A stretch of DNA of 64,000 bases from RUG626 sp051866775. GTDB taxonomy: Bacteria; Bacillota; Clostridia; Oscillospirales; Oscillospiraceae. Of this stretch, positions 6,671 through 14,916 are shown in pieces. The position numbers were made by a program, and so were the translations under genes. The stretch's first letter is position 1, and each line of letters starts with the position of its first letter. Location of the stretch: contig JBJDXR010000043.1 of the NCBI GenBank assembly GCA_051866775.1, positions 1 to 64,000 on the forward strand, written 5' to 3'. The notes beneath the pieces were generated by a model, which was given only the letters and a program-made list of their open reading frames with translations, ran no database searches and was not told where the DNA came from.

Positions 6671-9136
6671 ATGAAATTTGAGGACAGATTTACTGAGCGT
6701 GCGAAAAATGTGCTGAATCTGGCGCACGAGTCCGCAGCGGAGCTTGGCCACGGGTATGTGGGAAGCGAGCACATCCTGTTAGGAATAGCCGCCGACGGCG
6801 GCGGCAGCGCGGCAAAGGTGCTGCGGGATTCAGGCATAGACAAGGAGCTTATCCGGGCCTCCATAGAAAAATTTGTGGGCCGGGGAGAGAGCGGTTCCAC
6901 TACCGTTCAGGGCCTTACGCCGAGAGCTAAGCACATAATAGAACTTGCGGTGGCAGAGGCGTCGCGTTTGGGACATAACTACGTTGGCACGGAGCATCTG
7001 CTGATGGGGATACTGCGGGAGTATGACAGTGTGGCCTCAAAGATAATTACGGCTCTTGGCGCCGATCCCAACAAGCTCTATACAGACATAATAAATCTCT
7101 TTTCTCCCAGTGAGAGGAAGAAAACGGCGGATATCCAGCGGGGAGGCAGGCACGCCGACACAAAGACGCTGGATCAATTCTCCCGTGATCTTACCGCCGC
7201 CGCTTCAAAGGGTGAGCTTGATCCGGTGATAGGCCGCGACAGGGAGGTACAGCGTGTAGTGCAGATACTCTCACGCCGTACCAAGAACAACCCGTGCCTG
7301 ATCGGCGAGCCTGGCGTGGGCAAGACTGCCATAGCCGAGGGACTTGCCCAGAGAATAGTCTCCAGCGACGTCCCGGAGACGCTGGTGGGAAAGCGCGTGG
7401 TATCCCTTGACCTTACGGGAATGGTCGCGGGGACAAAGTACCGCGGCGACTTTGAGGAGCGGATAAAAAACGCCATTGACGAGGTAAAAAAAGCCAAGGA
7501 CGTTATACTCTTTATTGATGAGCTTCACACTATTATCGGCGCGGGCGCGGCCGAGGGAGCTATCGACGCCTCCAATATCCTAAAGCCTGCCCTCTCCCGC
7601 GGTGAGATACAGGTTATCGGCGCGACCACGCTTAATGAATACCGCAAGTATATTGAGAAGGATGCGGCCCTTGAGCGGCGCTTCCAGCCGGTGCAGGTGG
7701 ATGAGCCGTCAACGGAGGAATCCATTGAAATATTGAAGGGCCTGAGGGATAAATACGAGGCCCACCACAAGCTCAAAATAACTGACGAGGCCATCGAGGC
7801 CGCGGTAAAAATGTCCGAGCGGTATATAAACGACAGATATCTGCCGGATAAGGCCATAGACCTGGTGGATGAGGCATCCTCAAGGGTCCGAATGGAGGAG
7901 CTTAAGCTTCCGCCGGATCTAAAGACGCTGGAGAGCGAGGTAAACGCCCTGACGGCGGAGAAGGAGTCGGCTGTACAGAATCAGGACTTTGAGAGAGCGG
8001 CCGTCGTCCGTGATCAGGAGAAGGCCAAACGCGCGGAGCTTGAGGAGGTGCGCAAAAAGTGGGATAACGGCCGCGCCGGAGGCGGGAAGCAGGTGACCGC
8101 CGAGGACATTGCAGCGGTGGTGTCCGGCTGGACGGGGATACCGGTGACCACTCTGACAGAGGACGAAAGCTCCCGCCTGCTGCGTATGGAGGAGATACTT
8201 CACAAGCGCGTGATCGGCCAAAACGAGGCCGTTACCGCCGTGGCCAAGGCCATCCGCCGGGGCAGGGTGGGCCTTAAGGATCCTAAGCGCCCCATTGGCT
8301 CCTTCCTGTTTCTCGGCCCCACCGGCGTGGGCAAGACGGAGCTGTCCCGAGCCCTTGCCGAGGCGATGTTCGGTGACGAGAACGCCATGATCCGTGTGGA
8401 TATGTCCGAATATATGGAGAAGCATACGGTATCCAAGCTAATCGGTTCCCCTCCGGGATATGTGGGCTATGATGAGGGCGGACAGCTTACTGAGAAGGTC
8501 CGCCGCCATCCGTATTCCGTCGTGCTGTTTGATGAGATAGAGAAGGCCCATGAGGACGTTTTCAACATAATGCTCCAAATCATGGAGGATGGCCGGCTCA
8601 CTGACTCCCAGGGCAGACGGGTGGATTTCCGCAACACCATAATTGTCATGACCTCAAACGTGGGTGCAAAGAATATAACCGAAAAGACAAATCCTCTTGG
8701 GTTCCAGTCCGGAGACGAACCTGCGGACGTGATGTCGGATGAGCGGATACGGGAGGCCGTCATGGGAGACTTAAGGCGCACCTTCAAGCCGGAGTTCCTT
8801 AACCGTATAGATGAGACTATTGTGTTCCACCAGCTCACAAAGCCGGAGATTTCCCAAATCGCCCGTAATATGCTGGAGACAGTAAAAGCGCGTGTAGAAT
8901 CCATGAATATAGCCCTTGAGGTCAAGGACGATGCGGTGGAGCTTCTCTCTGAGCAGGGCTTTGATCCGGTGTACGGCGCCCGGCCCCTGCGCCGGAAGAT
9001 ACAGAGTACCGTCGAGGACGGCATAGCTGAAAAAATGCTTGACGGCACAGTAAAGGCAGGAGACAAGGTCGTGGTCACCGCCGATGAAGGAAAGATCAAG
9101 ATCGAATCCGTAAAAGCCCAGACGGCACAAGCCTGA
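6671..9136 (+). CDS. clpC: ATP-dependent Clp protease ATP-binding subunit ClpC
   Basis: An 821-residue Hsp100 unfoldase. Domains in order: twin Clp_N repeats (about 1-145), AAA+ domain 1 with Walker A GEPGVGKT at 212-219, a middle domain containing a UVR-like segment (about 437-470), AAA+ domain 2 with Walker A GPTGVGKT from 549, and a C-terminal D2-small domain. An LGF tripeptide at 676-678 fits the ClpP-docking loop. GGAGGTG precedes the ATG at 6671; an upstream GTG overlaps that site. It unfolds substrates for ClpP and is last in the CtsR operon. Confidence 0.97.
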   Translation: MKFEDRFTERAKNVLNLAHESAAELGHGYVGSEHILLGIAADGGGSAAKVLRDSGIDKELIRASIEKFVGRGESGSTTVQGLTPRAKHIIELAVAEASRLGHNYVGTEHLLMGILREYDSVASKIITALGADPNKLYTDIINLFSPSERKKTADIQRGGRHADTKTLDQFSRDLTAAASKGELDPVIGRDREVQRVVQILSRRTKNNPCLIGEPGVGKTAIAEGLAQRIVSSDVPETLVGKRVVSLDLTGMVAGTKYRGDFEERIKNAIDEVKKAKDVILFIDELHTIIGAGAAEGAIDASNILKPALSRGEIQVIGATTLNEYRKYIEKDAALERRFQPVQVDEPSTEESIEILKGLRDKYEAHHKLKITDEAIEAAVKMSERYINDRYLPDKAIDLVDEASSRVRMEELKLPPDLKTLESEVNALTAEKESAVQNQDFERAAVVRDQEKAKRAELEEVRKKWDNGRAGGGKQVTAEDIAAVVSGWTGIPVTTLTEDESSRLLRMEEILHKRVIGQNEAVTAVAKAIRRGRVGLKDPKRPIGSFLFLGPTGVGKTELSRALAEAMFGDENAMIRVDMSEYMEKHTVSKLIGSPPGYVGYDEGGQLTEKVRRHPYSVVLFDEIEKAHEDVFNIMLQIMEDGRLTDSQGRRVDFRNTIIVMTSNVGAKNITEKTNPLGFQSGDEPADVMSDERIREAVMGDLRRTFKPEFLNRIDETIVFHQLTKPEISQIARNMLETVKARVESMNIALEVKDDAVELLSEQGFDPVYGARPLRRKIQSTVEDGIAEKMLDGTVKAGDKVVVTADEGKIKIESVKAQTAQA

Positions 9137-9224
9137 AGGCCGTAAAAAGCTAAAAGTCCGTGCGTCATGGGCGGGATGACCCAAAAAGCTGAATTTACAA
9201 ATTAAAAAATGCTTGAGCAGCCAA

Positions 9225-9268
9225 AAAGGGCTTGCTGTCTGTAAAACACAGGCGGCAAGCCCTTTAGC
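9225..9268 (+). terminator. Terminator-like hairpin after clpC
   Basis: Perfect 11 bp stem AAAGGGCTTGC / GCAAGCCCTTT (9225-9235 and 9255-9265) with a partly paired inner loop. The T run after it is short, so efficiency is uncertain. Confidence 0.65.
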
Positions 9269-9441
9269 TTTGCCGCTCTCCGAGGCTGCGCCCACTCAAT
9301 ATATTCGGCACAGTCAGACACGCTTTTACTTTTTGCCGGTAATACATGGAATATACGCGTTTTTCCGTGCTTTTTTAAAATTATATATTCCAATTACCGC
9401 TCCGTTCTGGTATTCTATCTTAGAATAAGGAGGGAGAATAT
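9266..9441. other. Intergenic stretch between clpC and the PF06541-type gene
   Basis: With the hairpin before it, the gene-free gap is 305 bp (9137-9441). I see no conserved RNA or coding signal. A weak promoter candidate for the next gene is TTCCAA at 9388, 17 bp spacer, TATTCT at 9411. Confidence 0.4.
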
Positions 9442-10494
9442 ATGAGCTATACGGTAACACAGTGGCTGCTGTTGTTTTTTATGTACAGCTTTTTCGGCTG
9501 GATATGGGAGAGCTGTTTTGTGTCAGTTAGAAAGCGGGAATGGGTGAACCGGGGCTTCCTCTATGGACCGGTGATACCTATCTACGGTTTCGGCGCGATA
9601 ATAATATTGTGGCTTACCCTGCCTGTTAGGGACAGCCTGCTGCTTATCTACCTGCTGGGGATGCTTGGCGCTACGGCTTTGGAGTTCTGTGTGGGGGCGT
9701 TGATGGAGAAGCTTTTTCATATGCGTTGGTGGGACTACAGTGATAAGCCCCTGAACATAAAGGGCTATGTCTGCCTGCGGTGCTCCTTGGGCTGGGGGTG
9801 CTTTTCCCTGCTGCTGACAGAGGTGATACACCCGCCAATAGAGCGGCTGATGCTGCTGGTGCCTGAGACGCTGGGACAGATAATCAGTATGGTCTTGCTG
9901 GTGGTCATAGCCGTGGACACCACCAAGTCTGTACAGGCTGCTCTGGATATGAAGGAGCTGGTTTCACGGCTCAGAGAGTCAAACGCCAGAGTTGCTGCGG
10001 TGGAGGAGCGGTTGGAGAATATCTCCCAGAAGCTCAGCCAGACATCTGAGGGCTTCCAGAATAAGCTGAGACAGTTGGAGAGCAGCTTTAACGAGGGAGC
10101 GGAAAAGTTCCGTGAGGAGCGTGAACAGCGGAAAAGCTCCGGCAGGGAATATCTCATTAAGCAGTTGGAGGAACGGCGTGATAAAAAGTCCCGCTTACTT
10201 GAGACGCTTAAGGAGAAGCTTGATGCCGCCGCTGTCGAGGTAGCTTTCAGGCTCTCTCAGGAGCCTGACGACGGGGAGAGGGAGCGCCTTGAGACCACGC
10301 TGAGCGAGCTTGAGGAATTTAAAAAGTCACTTCTGCGGGCTGAGGCTGAGCGCCTTTCACGCAGGGACAGGGATATAACAAGAGCGGTGAATATCCTGAA
10401 AAGGAACCCCACGGCCACGTCCCGGGAGCACAAGGAGATACTTGCGGAGCTTCGCGAGATAGGCACGCGCATAAAAAACAAAAAGAACAAATAA
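9442..10494 (+). CDS. PF06541-type membrane protein (putative ABC transporter permease) with coiled-coil tail
   Basis: A 350-residue protein. Residues 1-170 hold about five membrane helices with the family hallmarks FMYSFFGWIWES near the start and NRGFLYGP and YGFGA after it; this is the CmpB-like putative ABC-transporter type IV family, whose function is not established. From about residue 170 to the end the chain is charged and heptad-like (RLRESNARVAAVEERLENIS onward), predicted to be a long cytoplasmic coiled coil. AAGGAGGG precedes the ATG. It stands alone, with no ATPase gene nearby, so a transport role is unsupported here. Confidence 0.75.
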   Translation: MSYTVTQWLLLFFMYSFFGWIWESCFVSVRKREWVNRGFLYGPVIPIYGFGAIIILWLTLPVRDSLLLIYLLGMLGATALEFCVGALMEKLFHMRWWDYSDKPLNIKGYVCLRCSLGWGCFSLLLTEVIHPPIERLMLLVPETLGQIISMVLLVVIAVDTTKSVQAALDMKELVSRLRESNARVAAVEERLENISQKLSQTSEGFQNKLRQLESSFNEGAEKFREEREQRKSSGREYLIKQLEERRDKKSRLLETLKEKLDAAAVEVAFRLSQEPDDGERERLETTLSELEEFKKSLLRAEAERLSRRDRDITRAVNILKRNPTATSREHKEILAELREIGTRIKNKKNK

Positions 10495-10618
10495 TGTACG
10501 CCCCTACTTTAAAGAAAAATATTCTGAAGCGTCTTGCAAATCGAACCATAATGTGTTTACATTGTTATGAAGATTTAAAATGCTTATTTTGAGATACGCA
10601 GGAGAAAGAGGCAAAAGC

Positions 10619-11890
10619 ATGAAAAAATCAGAATTTGATTATTATGAAAAAATCCTGAGGGAAGAGCTTGTGCCGGCAATGGGTTGTACAGAACCCATTG
10701 CGGTGGCCTATGCCGCCGCAGTCGCAAGAGAGACACTTGGTGAGTTCCCCGAGCGGGTCCGATTATCAGTAAGCGCAAATATTATCAAAAATGTAAAAAG
10801 TGTTACGGTTCCCAATACCGGAGGAATGAGAGGCTTGCGGACGGCGATTGCGGCAGGCGTTGTTGCGGGCAGAGCGGAGAATAAGCTTGAAGTTATAGCG
10901 GATGTTTCAGACCGGCAGAGAGAAGCTATTGCTGATTTTGTGGATAAAAACGAGATCACCGTTGAAGAATCAACGTCAGATCTTGTTTTGGACATTGATG
11001 TAACTGTGTTTTCTCAAAAGCATTCGGCCAGATGTCGGATTATCAATACGCATACTAACATTGTCCGGGTTGAAAAGGACGATGACGTTATTCAAGATAC
11101 GACGTCTGATACAAATACGGAGACTGAAAGTATAGATAAAAAGGCGATTTCCGTAGAATCAATTATTGAATATGCGGATACTGTGGATACAGACTCGGTA
11201 AAAGATATTTTGGACAGACAGATTTCTTATAACATGGCGATAGCAGAAGAGGGGATCAAAAATCCGTATGGCGCGCAAATAGGACGGACTTTATTGTTAA
11301 ACGGCGATAAATCTGTACGAAATAAGGCAAAAGCTTATGCAGCAGCGGGTTCAGATGCGCGTATGAACGGCTGCAGTTTGCCGGTGGTTATCAATTCCGG
11401 AAGTGGGAATCAGGGAATAACGGCTTCCGTGCCGGTAATTGTCTATGCAAGAGAACAAAATGCAGCGGCGGAGAAGCTCTATCGTGCGCTGTTGGTTTCC
11501 AATCTTGTTGCGATACATCTTAAAACCGGTATCGGCTGCCTGTCCGCTTATTGCGGTGCAATAAGTGCAGGCTGTGGAGCTGCAGCCGGTATTACATATT
11601 TATGCGGCGGCGGACAGGAAGAAATAGCCCATACAATCGTTAATGCGCTGGCAATCAATTCGGGAGTAATATGTGACGGCGCTAAATCCAGCTGCGCGGC
11701 GAAAGTTGCATCGGCTATTGAGGGCGGCATTTTAGGAATGGAGATGTACAACAATAACTGCCAGTTTTATGGCGGTGATGGGATCGTTGCAAAGGGTGTT
11801 GAGAACACGATAGAAAATATCGGGGAATTAGCCCAAAGGGGTATGCGTACGACCGACAAAGAGATAATTCGGATCATGCTGAAGAACTGA
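10619..11890 (+). CDS. L-cysteine desulfidase family protein (CyuA/UPF0597-like)
   Basis: A 423-residue protein. GCTEP at residues 22-26 supplies an iron-sulfur ligand cysteine, and further conserved Cys lie in the C-terminal half (SAYCGAISAGCGAAAG, YLCGGGQEE, GVICDGAKSSC). The family breaks L-cysteine into pyruvate, ammonia and sulfide through a [4Fe-4S] cluster. AGAGG lies 7 nt before the ATG at 10619; an earlier in-frame ATG lacks a site. The gene has its own terminator and no partner transporter. Its codons end in A/T much more often than its neighbours' do, suggesting recent acquisition or different expression. Serine-type substrates are an alternative. Confidence 0.82.
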   Translation: MKKSEFDYYEKILREELVPAMGCTEPIAVAYAAAVARETLGEFPERVRLSVSANIIKNVKSVTVPNTGGMRGLRTAIAAGVVAGRAENKLEVIADVSDRQREAIADFVDKNEITVEESTSDLVLDIDVTVFSQKHSARCRIINTHTNIVRVEKDDDVIQDTTSDTNTETESIDKKAISVESIIEYADTVDTDSVKDILDRQISYNMAIAEEGIKNPYGAQIGRTLLLNGDKSVRNKAKAYAAAGSDARMNGCSLPVVINSGSGNQGITASVPVIVYAREQNAAAEKLYRALLVSNLVAIHLKTGIGCLSAYCGAISAGCGAAAGITYLCGGGQEEIAHTIVNALAINSGVICDGAKSSCAAKVASAIEGGILGMEMYNNNCQFYGGDGIVAKGVENTIENIGELAQRGMRTTDKEIIRIMLKN

Positions 11891-11920
11891 GTCATGACCC
11901 GGTAGAAATCTATAATTCAG

Positions 11921-11962
11921 GATGAACGTAGGTACAATAGAAGTCCTACGTTCATCTTTTTT
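11921..11962 (+). terminator. Terminator after the cysteine desulfidase gene
   Basis: 12 bp perfect stem GATGAACGTAGG / CCTACGTTCATC with a 12 nt loop followed by six T. Confidence 0.88.
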
Positions 11963-12102
11963 GTTAGAAAATGCAATTCATTCCCGCGCCGCCGGTTTTT
12001 ATTTACTGCCATTTTACTTTTTGTTGATAGCGTCCTTAACATTCCTCTTTTAAAATCTCACCTGTGACAAACAATAAAAAGAAAAAAACGGAGGAAACAA
12101 GG

Positions 12103-13683
12103 ATGAAGAAAATTTTAGCAGCTGTGTTGGCGCTTGCGATGTGTTTTGCACTTCTCGCGGGCTGCGCGGCGGAAAATGAGGAGACCAAACAGGATAATGA
12201 GGATTCCGCGCCCACGCCAAACCTCACGGCGGACACTGTTGCAAATCTCAACGAGAAAGAGGATGAAAATACTCTCAAGTATGTGTTCCTGTTCATCGGA
12301 GACGGTATGAGCTATCCACAGATCCAGATCACCTCGGACTATCTGGGCGTACTTAACGATGATGATTATATGCAGGCTGAGCCGAGTCTTGATGACAACG
12401 GCGGAGCGATCCTGGACGGCCCGGAGTACCTGAATTTCATGAACTTCTCTGCCGCCGGTTCCGCTGTGACCTATGACTCAAACAGCTTTGCGCCGGATTC
12501 CGCGTCAACCGCCACGTCCATTGCAACGGGCCACAAGACCTATTCAGGTTCCATAAATGTCGATGAGACGGCCACGGTCTCCTATGAGACTATTGCCGAG
12601 AAGGTCCACGAGCAGCTGGGCTGGAGCGTAGGGATCATCTCCAGTGTAAACCTCAACCACGCCACTCCCGCGGCCTTTTATGCCCATCAGGCGAGCCGTT
12701 CCAGCTATTATGAGATCGGCCTTGAGCTTATTGACTCCGGATTTGAGTACTTTGGCGGCGGCGCGCTCTTAAAGCCCACAGGCTCCGACAAGGACAAGGA
12801 GAGCCTCTACGATCTGGCCGAGAAGGCAGGTTACACTGTTGTACGCACTCAGGCCGAGGCTGAAAAAGTGACCGAAGGCCCTGTTATCATAATCGACGAG
12901 AACACAGCGGACGCCGACGCCATGGCTTATGAGCTTGACAGGACCGATGATATGTGGTCCCTTGCCGATTTTGTAGAGAAGGGGATCGAGGTGCTCTCAG
13001 CTGACGAGGAAGGCTTCTTCATGATGTGTGAGGGCGGAAAGATAGACTGGGCATGCCATGCAAATGACGCGGCGTCTACAATAAACGACACTATCGCCCT
13101 TGCCGATGCCGTGCAGGTCGCCATCGACTTTGCGGCGGAGCACCCGGATGAGACGCTGATCCTTGTGACCGGCGACCATGAGACGGGCGGCCTTACCATC
13201 GGCTTTGCCGGAACAGATTACGACACATATCTGACGCTCCTTGAGAGTCAGAAAATATCCTTCGCCAAGTACGACAGCGACTATGTATCCGCTTACAAGG
13301 AGAACGGGACCGCCTTTGAGGATGTGCTGGCTGATATAGAGACCCTGTTCGGCCTTAAGACCCAGGGTGACGAGGATGATAAGCTTGTCCTCACTGACTT
13401 TGAGCTTGCTGAGCTTCGCGCGGCCTATGAAAAGAGCATGAACGGAACAGCCGCAAGCGATTATGCACAGGAGGAGTATGTGATGTACGGGACCTATGAG
13501 CCGCTTACCGTCACTATCACCCATGTGCTGAACAACAAATCCGGCGTGAGCTTTTCCTCTTACAGCCACACCGGCCTGCCGGTCGCTGTCCTTGCAGAGG
13601 GAGCGGGAGCCGATGAGTTTGACGGCTACTACGATAATACAGAGATCTATGAGAAGATGGCCTCCCTTATCGGCGTGAAATAA
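12103..13683 (+). CDS. phoA: Alkaline phosphatase, lipoprotein
   Basis: A 526-residue secreted phosphomonoesterase. MKKILAAVLALAM leads to the lipobox LLAGC (Cys21), so it should be membrane-anchored outside. Visible alkaline phosphatase motifs: FLFIGDGMSYPQ with the metal Asp, PDSASTATSIATGHKT with the nucleophile Ser133, EGGKIDWACHANDA, VTGDHETGG, and a C-terminal SYSHTGLPV with the last metal His. GGAGG lies 8 nt before the ATG; a longer frame begins at 12064. It probably recovers phosphate; I found no convincing Pho box. The gene symbol is a family assignment, not proof of phosphate regulation. Confidence 0.92.
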   Translation: MKKILAAVLALAMCFALLAGCAAENEETKQDNEDSAPTPNLTADTVANLNEKEDENTLKYVFLFIGDGMSYPQIQITSDYLGVLNDDDYMQAEPSLDDNGGAILDGPEYLNFMNFSAAGSAVTYDSNSFAPDSASTATSIATGHKTYSGSINVDETATVSYETIAEKVHEQLGWSVGIISSVNLNHATPAAFYAHQASRSSYYEIGLELIDSGFEYFGGGALLKPTGSDKDKESLYDLAEKAGYTVVRTQAEAEKVTEGPVIIIDENTADADAMAYELDRTDDMWSLADFVEKGIEVLSADEEGFFMMCEGGKIDWACHANDAASTINDTIALADAVQVAIDFAAEHPDETLILVTGDHETGGLTIGFAGTDYDTYLTLLESQKISFAKYDSDYVSAYKENGTAFEDVLADIETLFGLKTQGDEDDKLVLTDFELAELRAAYEKSMNGTAASDYAQEEYVMYGTYEPLTVTITHVLNNKSGVSFSSYSHTGLPVAVLAEGAGADEFDGYYDNTEIYEKMASLIGVK

Positions 13684-13694
13684 GCTTGGGGACG

Positions 13695-13727
13695 AAAGCC
13701 GCCACCCTTATAAAGGCGGCGGCTTTT
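13695..13727 (+). terminator. Terminator after the alkaline phosphatase gene
   Basis: GC-rich stem AAGCCGCC / GGCGGCTT with a loop of about 14 nt followed by TTTT. It lies only 12 bp after the stop, so yibE/F is probably partly insulated. Confidence 0.65.
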
Positions 13728-13745
13728 GGCATAGGGAGGCTTCTG

Positions 13746-14882
13746 ATGATTCCAAAGTTGTCAAATGAGAAACTGCGATATATTGCGCCGGTGCTGGTCT
13801 CCATACTGCTGGGTATAATACTGCTACTTATACCCACGGGTTATGAGGACAGGATCGTTTACAAGGAGTCGGATATCGTCCCGGCAAAGGTGACGGGTAC
13901 CGATGACAGCAGTATTATCGATACAGGACTTGTGCGCTCGGGGGAGCAGCGCTGTGAGCTGGAGATACTGCGCGGCAGGTTCAAGGGCCGTACCGCCACC
14001 GGTATAAATACATTAAACGGCTCCCTTGAACAAGATAAGGTGTTCTCCGTCGGTGACAAGGCGTTGGTCAGGATAAACTACTCCGGGAATGAGATACTCA
14101 GCGTGTCCATGATAGACCACTACCGGACCCTGTGGGAGCTGCTGCTTGCCGGTATATTTGCGGTACTCATAATAGCCTTTGCCGGAAAAACCGGCGTTAG
14201 GGCAATACTGTCCTTTTGCGTGACGGTGCTCATGATATGGAAGGTGCTTATACCGCTGTATCTAAACGGGATAAATCCGGTCTGGGCGGGACTGGGAGTG
14301 ACGCTTATGCTGACGGTGGTCATAATATCGCTGGTATACGGCTTTGACCGGCGCTGTGCAGCGGCCTCTGCCGGGGCGTTTCTGGGCATATTCGTCACCT
14401 GCGTAATGGGAGTCATATTTACGGACCTTTTTAAGATACACGGCGCGGTGATGAGCTATTCCGAGAGCCTGATCTATTCAGGCTTTGCGGATCTCAACCT
14501 TACACAGATTTTCATGGCGTCGATATTTATAGGAGCCTCCGGTGCGGTGATGGACCTTTCGGTGGATATAACGTCCGCGGTGAAGGAGGTCTCTGAAAAG
14601 CGTCCGGATCTGTCACGGCGGGAGCTTGTCCGTTCCGGCATGAATGTAGGCAGGGCGGCGATGGGAACAATGACCACGACGCTTCTGCTTGCCTACTCTG
14701 GGGGATATGCCGCGCTTTTAATGGTGTTCATGGCGCAGGGAACGCCGATTGAGACACTGCTTAACTATAAGTATGTGGCGGCGGAGCTTATACACACAGT
14801 GGTGGGCTCCTTCGGGCTTGTGACGGTGGCCCCATTTACGGCCCTGTGCGCCGGCGCATTCTTTGGGGCGAAAAATAATTAA
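13746..14882 (+). CDS. YibE/F family membrane protein
   Basis: A 378-residue protein. One N-terminal membrane helix (LVSILLGIILLLIP) is followed by an extracellular beta-rich segment of about 100 residues (ERCEL-like strands with EQDKVFSVGDKALVRI), then about seven helices from residue 130 on. The pattern and stretches such as SGAVMDLSVDITSAVKEV and GMNVGRAAMGTMTTTLLLAY match YibE/YibF proteins of Firmicutes, whose activity is unknown. The start at 13746 has AGGGAGG upstream. It is convergent with the FGGY kinase across a bidirectional terminator. Confidence 0.85.
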   Translation: MIPKLSNEKLRYIAPVLVSILLGIILLLIPTGYEDRIVYKESDIVPAKVTGTDDSSIIDTGLVRSGEQRCELEILRGRFKGRTATGINTLNGSLEQDKVFSVGDKALVRINYSGNEILSVSMIDHYRTLWELLLAGIFAVLIIAFAGKTGVRAILSFCVTVLMIWKVLIPLYLNGINPVWAGLGVTLMLTVVIISLVYGFDRRCAAASAGAFLGIFVTCVMGVIFTDLFKIHGAVMSYSESLIYSGFADLNLTQIFMASIFIGASGAVMDLSVDITSAVKEVSEKRPDLSRRELVRSGMNVGRAAMGTMTTTLLLAYSGGYAALLMVFMAQGTPIETLLNYKYVAAELIHTVVGSFGLVTVAPFTALCAGAFFGAKNN

Positions 14883-14914
14883 AAAAACCGGACAGCAGCG
14901 CTGTCCGGTTTTTT
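14882..14914. terminator. Bidirectional terminator between yibE/F and the FGGY kinase
   Basis: AACCGGACAG / CTGTCCGGTT stem flanked by A6 and T6, between two convergent stop codons only 34 bp apart. Confidence 0.88.
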
Positions 14915-14916
14915 AG

